Of a stretch of DNA of 64,000 nt, positions 59,950 to 64,000 are shown piece after piece. Origin of the DNA: Balaenoptera acutorostrata (Eukaryota; Chordata; Mammalia; Artiodactyla; Balaenopteridae); assembly GCF_949987535.1 (NCBI RefSeq), contig NC_080066.1, positions 132,536,335 to 132,600,334 of the forward strand, read 5' to 3'. How positions within the stretch are numbered: the first letter of the stretch is position 1; the number at the start of each line of letters is the position of its first letter. The position numbers and the translations under genes were made by a program. The notes below the pieces were generated by a model that made no database searches, was not told the DNA's origin, and was given only the letters and a program-made list of their open reading frames with translations.

Positions 59950-61463
59950 TTCTTTTTTGTTTTTATTTATTAAAATTTTTTTGTTATTTTTAATTTTTTA
60001 ATTGTAGTATAGTTGCTGTACAATATTATATAAGTTACAGGTGTATGATATAGTGATTCACAATATTTAAAGGTTATATTCCATTTATAGCTATTATAAA
60101 ATATTGGCTATATTCCCCATTTTGTATATGTCCTTGTAGCTTACTTATTTTATACCTAATAGTTTGTACTTCTGAATTCCCTCCCCCTATATTGTCCCTC
60201 CCCACTTCCTTCCCCACTAGTAATCATTAGTTTGTTCTCTATATCTGTGAGTCTGCTTCTTTTTTGTTATAGTCACTCGTTTGTTGTATTTTTTAGATTC
60301 CACATACAAATGATGTCATACAGTATTTGTCTTTCTCTGTCTGACTTATTTCACTTAGCATAATGCCTTCCAAGTCCATCCAGGTTGCTGCAAAGGGCAA
60401 AATTTTGTTCTTGGATTGGAAAAATCAATACTGTTAAAATGACCACACTACCCAAGGCAATCTACAGATTCAGTGCAATTCCTATCAAAATACCAATGAC
60501 TTTTTTCACAGAACTAGAACAAATAATTGTAGAATTTGTATGGAAACACAAAAGATACCGAACAGCCAAAACAATCTTGAGAAAGAAGAACAGAGCTAGA
60601 GGAATCATGCTCCTTGACTTAAGTCTATACTACAAAGCTAGTCATCAAAACAGTATGGTACTGACACAAAAACAGACATGTAGATCAATGGAACAGGATA
60701 GAGAGCCCAGAAATAAACCCATGCACTTATGGTCAATTAATCTACAACAAAGGGGCAACAATATAGAGAAAAGACAGTCTCTTCAACAAATGGTGCTGGG
60801 AAAACTGGACAGCTACATGTAAAAGAATGAAATTAGAACATTCTCTAATACCATATACAAAAGTAATCTCAAAATGGATTAAAGACATAAATGTAAGACC
60901 AGATACTATAAAACTCCTAGAGGAAAACCTAGGCACAACACTGTTTGACATAAATTACAGCAATAACTTTTTTAATCTGTCTCCTAAAGCAAAGGAGATA
61001 AAAGCAAAAATAAACAAATGGGACCTAATTAAACTTAAAGGCTTTTGCACAGCAGAGGAAACCATCAACAGAATGAAAATACAACCTACTGAATGGTAGA
61101 ACATATTTGCAAATGATATGACCAATAAGGGATTAATATCCAACATATATAAACATCTCCTACAACTCAACATCAAAAAAAAAACAAACAAACAACAACA
61201 ACCTGATTGAAAAATGGGCAAAAAGAACTGAATAGACATTTCCCCAAAGAGGAAATGCAGATGGCCAACAGGTACATGAAAAGATGCTCAACATCACTAA
61301 TCAACAGGGAAATGCAAATCAAACCACAATGAGATATCACCTCACACATATCAGAATGGCTATCATGAAAAAGTACACAAATAACAAATGTTGGCAAGGA
61401 TGTGGAGAAAAGGGAACACTTATACACTGTTGGTGGGAATGTAAATTGGTGCAGCCACTGTTG
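59950..61463 (-). mobile_element. L1 copy in minus orientation with inverted ORF2 segment
   Basis: Bases 59950-60411 are the L1 3' UTR and end of ORF2 in reverse. At about 60412 orientation flips, and 60412-61463 is forward ORF2 (ttggattggaaaaatcaata to aaattggtgcagccactgt). The forward part encodes ORF2 residues such as [19 protein letters not shown] but has stops. The two parts meet with a small internal gap in the element, as in twin-priming inversions. No target duplication was found. Confidence 0.8.
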
Positions 61464-62844
61464 AGAGGGGAAGTGTACTGGGCTGAATCTGGAGTTTAAT
61501 TGAAGTGGCAAAAATACTATTACAGAAAATGTAAACAGTGAAATAATTTGTACTTAAAATTATACCCAAGGCGAGGAGAGGAAAAGGAGACATGACCTTA
61601 ACTCAGAAATGGATTTCCTTAAAAGGTGGAAGCATGCTAAAATGGAAACCTGGAAAGGTGAGGTATCGGGATCTGCTGTCAGAGAAATTTGAGCTTTGGG
61701 ACTAAGTTTAGCTTCTTCCTGAGAGATAAATGATATCAGCTCTGCTGTTCGGATTGGGAATGTGCAACAAATAAGTCAGTTCCTGCTGCAATTCTACTAT
61801 GTTTCTGACAACCCCCATCTCGGTAGCTTAGAATAACAGATATTTATTTCTCACTCATGGTCTGCAGGTCAGCGGCAGCTGCTCCTCTTCAGACTGAATA
61901 CAGGTTTCAGGATGCAGGTCTGTCCTGCACACATTCTTCCAGGATGCACGCTGAAGGACCACGCGCTTCTAGAGCTAGATCTAACTTGCGAAGCCCCTGA
62001 AGTTGGTGCTCGGAAATATCACATGGACTTCTCTCTCCACATCCCATTGGCCAAAGCAAGTCACATGGCCAAACCCATGTCCGAATTATGGGTAAGTAGA
62101 CCTTGCCCAACAGGGAAGGGGAGCATAGAGAGGAATACAATCAATTACAGCAACTCTTGAAGGTATTGTACATTAATGAAGGTGTTGCATGAGCTAGTTT
62201 CCCCTGGAAGTGCTCCCAAGAAGAAAAAAGTGGACAATAAAAGGGAGGGAAAACCACAAAATGAACAGCTTGCTGTATAATTCCCTGGAGGAAGTCCCTC
62301 AACAAGCTCCTGACCACCTCTAAGTATAGGACAAGGAAAGTAAGTTCAAAGTGTGGCCCTAGGGCAGGGTGGATCCTGGTTTTGAGGGGTTGCAACCTAT
62401 AATTTGGGGGACTTTCTTTAAGAAAAAAATACAAAATTACAAATATAAAATTATAAAGTTTTTATTTAAAATGAGAAAATAAACCACAAATCACATATTT
62501 TGAAAAAACTGATAATTACCAAAAATATCCCCCAATTCAGAAAAATGATTTTTAATTGACTGACTACCTGACATACCACTATAATAGGTTTTCCTAGATT
62601 TTTTGGCTGCAAATATTTCGATAGTCTCTGACAACAATTTTGTAATATCACTTCTGTGGAAAGAATAGATAGATTTAGTCATTCCTCTAGCATGAAAGCT
62701 TCTGACTCTATTCCAAACCTGTTTTTCCTCTACAGCTCTCACACTTCTGGCCTCAGGGACCCTGAGCCATGTTCATAGAATAATACCACCACTGGCCCTG
62801 GACCTTCATGCTGAATGAGTTAACACACTGGTTAGGAAGAGCAT

Positions 62845-63275
62845 TCCTGGGAACAACCCAAATATCTATCAACTGATGAATGAATGAACAAAATAGAGTA
62901 TTATTCAGGCATGAAAAGGAATAACGTACTGATTCATGCTACAACATGAATGAGCCTTGAAAACACTGTACTAAGTGAAAAAAGCCAGACACAAAAGGCA
63001 CACATATTGTATGATTCCATTTATATGAAATGTGCCGAATAAGCAAATTCAGAGACAGAAAGTAGATTAGGAGGGGATTTAGAAATTGGGAGTCAGCTGG
63101 TGGGGGGGAGAGAATAGGTAGTGAACTGGTGTGGCTTCTTTCGGGAAGTGATGAAAATGTTCTAGAATTAGTTGTGATGGCTGCACCACCTTATGAATAT
63201 ACTAAAATCACTGAATTGTATGCTTTAAAAGGGTCAAGTTTATGATATATGAGTTATAGCTCAATTTAAAACATT
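62845..63275 (+). mobile_element. L1M-type 3' end
   Basis: Old L1 text: aacccaaatatctatcaact, catgaatgagccttgaaaac, tgtatgattccatttatatg and cactgaattgtatgctttaa, ending gagttatagctcaatttaaa. Confidence 0.75.
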
Positions 63276-63422
63276 TAAGAAGAGAATTCCTGAGAGCTAC
63301 TTGTATATTCAAACGGCCAGAAATAACTGTACCCAGAGTACCTGCAAACTATACATCACACTGAACCCAAACTCAATGTGTGTCTTTAACACTCCTTTAG
63401 CCAGACCCCAAAATACCCCAAA

Positions 63423-63447
63423 ATATCACATGGCTGCCATGTGATAT
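63423..63447. promoter_or_regulatory. Perfect 25-bp palindrome with two E-boxes
   Basis: The arms atatcacatggc and gccatgtgatat are exact reverse complements around a central t. Each arm contains a CACATG/CATGTG E-box. Whether it binds any factor is unknown. Confidence 0.55.
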
Positions 63448-64000
63448 GAAGGGATGGTGATGGAGGGAAGTCAGCATAGAAAGAGACTCTGGTTTTACTC
63501 TTGCAAATTTTACAAAACGATGTGACCAGGTGAACACATCATCAGGGCCTAAAACTATCCTTTCCCACCCAGTCACCACCCCACTTCCCTAACCCCACCC
63601 CTGTGTAGGTCACACACATTTAAGTTTTAGAAAATGGTCAAGGGGTCCTGGATCTTTTTATACAGCTTCCTGAAGGCAAACAAAGCGATGATTTCTTAAC
63701 TAAATTATTAAATCCTATGTACACTGTATTAATACCTGAATAAACCGACACACTTCCCCTTTAAAAAAAAAAAAGGAGAGAGAGCTTTAAAAGGTTTCTT
63801 TCCTTGTTCAGGACTTTGAAATTTTCCCCCTTCTCCATGAAATAAGAGAGTAGCCTCTGAGTAGAATCTCTCTCAACAGGGTCTGACCCTGCTCAGAGGA
63901 TCAACGCCCAAATTTCATCTCACCACCAAGGTCTAATGAGAATTCCAGAGCCCTCCGAATCCTCTCTGCTCTTCTGACTCAGCCCTCAGGCTGACCCTCA

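Larger units (their letters stand above)
24541..64000. other. Intergenic DNA upstream of NID2
   Basis: No coding exon or conserved gene was recognised in this 39 kb. Repeats are listed separately. Stretches in which I see nothing recognisable: 24.55-24.9, 26.5-27.4, 29.3-30.0, 31.1-31.7, 33.0-34.1, 35.5-36.9, 38.2-40.2, 41.3-42.9, 43.1-44.8, 50.9-52.2, 54.9-55.9, 57.3-58.7, 58.9-59.7 and 63.3-64.0 kb. Weak repeat-like text without a family call occurs at 28.15-28.6, 40.7-41.3 and 61.75-62.15 kb. Confidence 0.7.

Noticed and set aside
60385..60822. 145-codon frame with reverse-transcriptase-related text
   Set aside because: It is part of L1 ORF2 in a truncated, inverted copy and is not a host gene.
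24541..64000. PTGDR or another neighbouring gene
   Set aside because: No seven-transmembrane or other recognisable coding exon was found on either strand.

Overview
The window is mammalian nuclear DNA, almost certainly from a cetacean or a close relative (hippo/whale lineage). The main evidence is eleven copies of a tRNA-derived CHR-type SINE (consensus start ggcttccctggtggcgcag, tail region cgaagacccaacacagcc). They lie on both strands, most with clear target-site duplications, beside L1 3' tails of the artiodactyl/cetacean type. No prokaryotic, plasmid or viral gene organisation is present.

The one protein-coding gene I can support is the 5' part of NID2 (nidogen-2, osteonidogen), on the minus strand. 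Exon 1 (signal peptide, 23184-23420), exon 2 (22200-22508), exon 3 (12746-12978) and exon 4 (5936-6645) join in frame with GT/AG borders. Together they encode the first 496 residues: a Leu/Pro-rich signal peptide, the NIDO domain and an acidic, tyrosine-rich linker. The remaining exons lie beyond base 1. The start codon sits in a CpG island of about 2.3 kb (about 22190-24540) with a TATA-less promoter carrying two CCAAT boxes and a GC box.

Layout: 1-5935 is partial intron 4 (MER5-, Tigger- and MIR-type repeats and one older CHR SINE). 5936-23420 is exons 4 to 1, with introns of 6.1, 9.2 and 0.7 kb containing L1, L2, MIR and CHR copies, a 62-bp minisatellite and CA microsatellites. 23421-24540 is promoter and CpG island. 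24541-64000 is about 39 kb upstream of NID2 with no recognisable gene. By known mammalian gene order this would be the NID2-PTGDR spacer, but PTGDR is not seen. It holds an MLT1-type LTR, L1, L2, MIR, CHR and hAT copies, a decayed retroviral env-like relic, a U6 snRNA pseudogene, and long stretches of unrecognised unique DNA.

No new biological system stands out. The most interesting items are structural: a near-perfect hairpin of about 33 bp at 27864-27941; two L1 copies with 5' inversions typical of twin priming; a CHR SINE that appears to carry about 50 bp of transduced 3' flank; a quadruplex-prone G-tract cluster in NID2 intron 1; pure CTG/CCG codon runs in the NID2 signal peptide; local duplications near 53-57 kb; and a perfect 25-bp palindrome holding two E-boxes. 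Repeat family names are recalled from consensus sequences and were not checked with a masking program.
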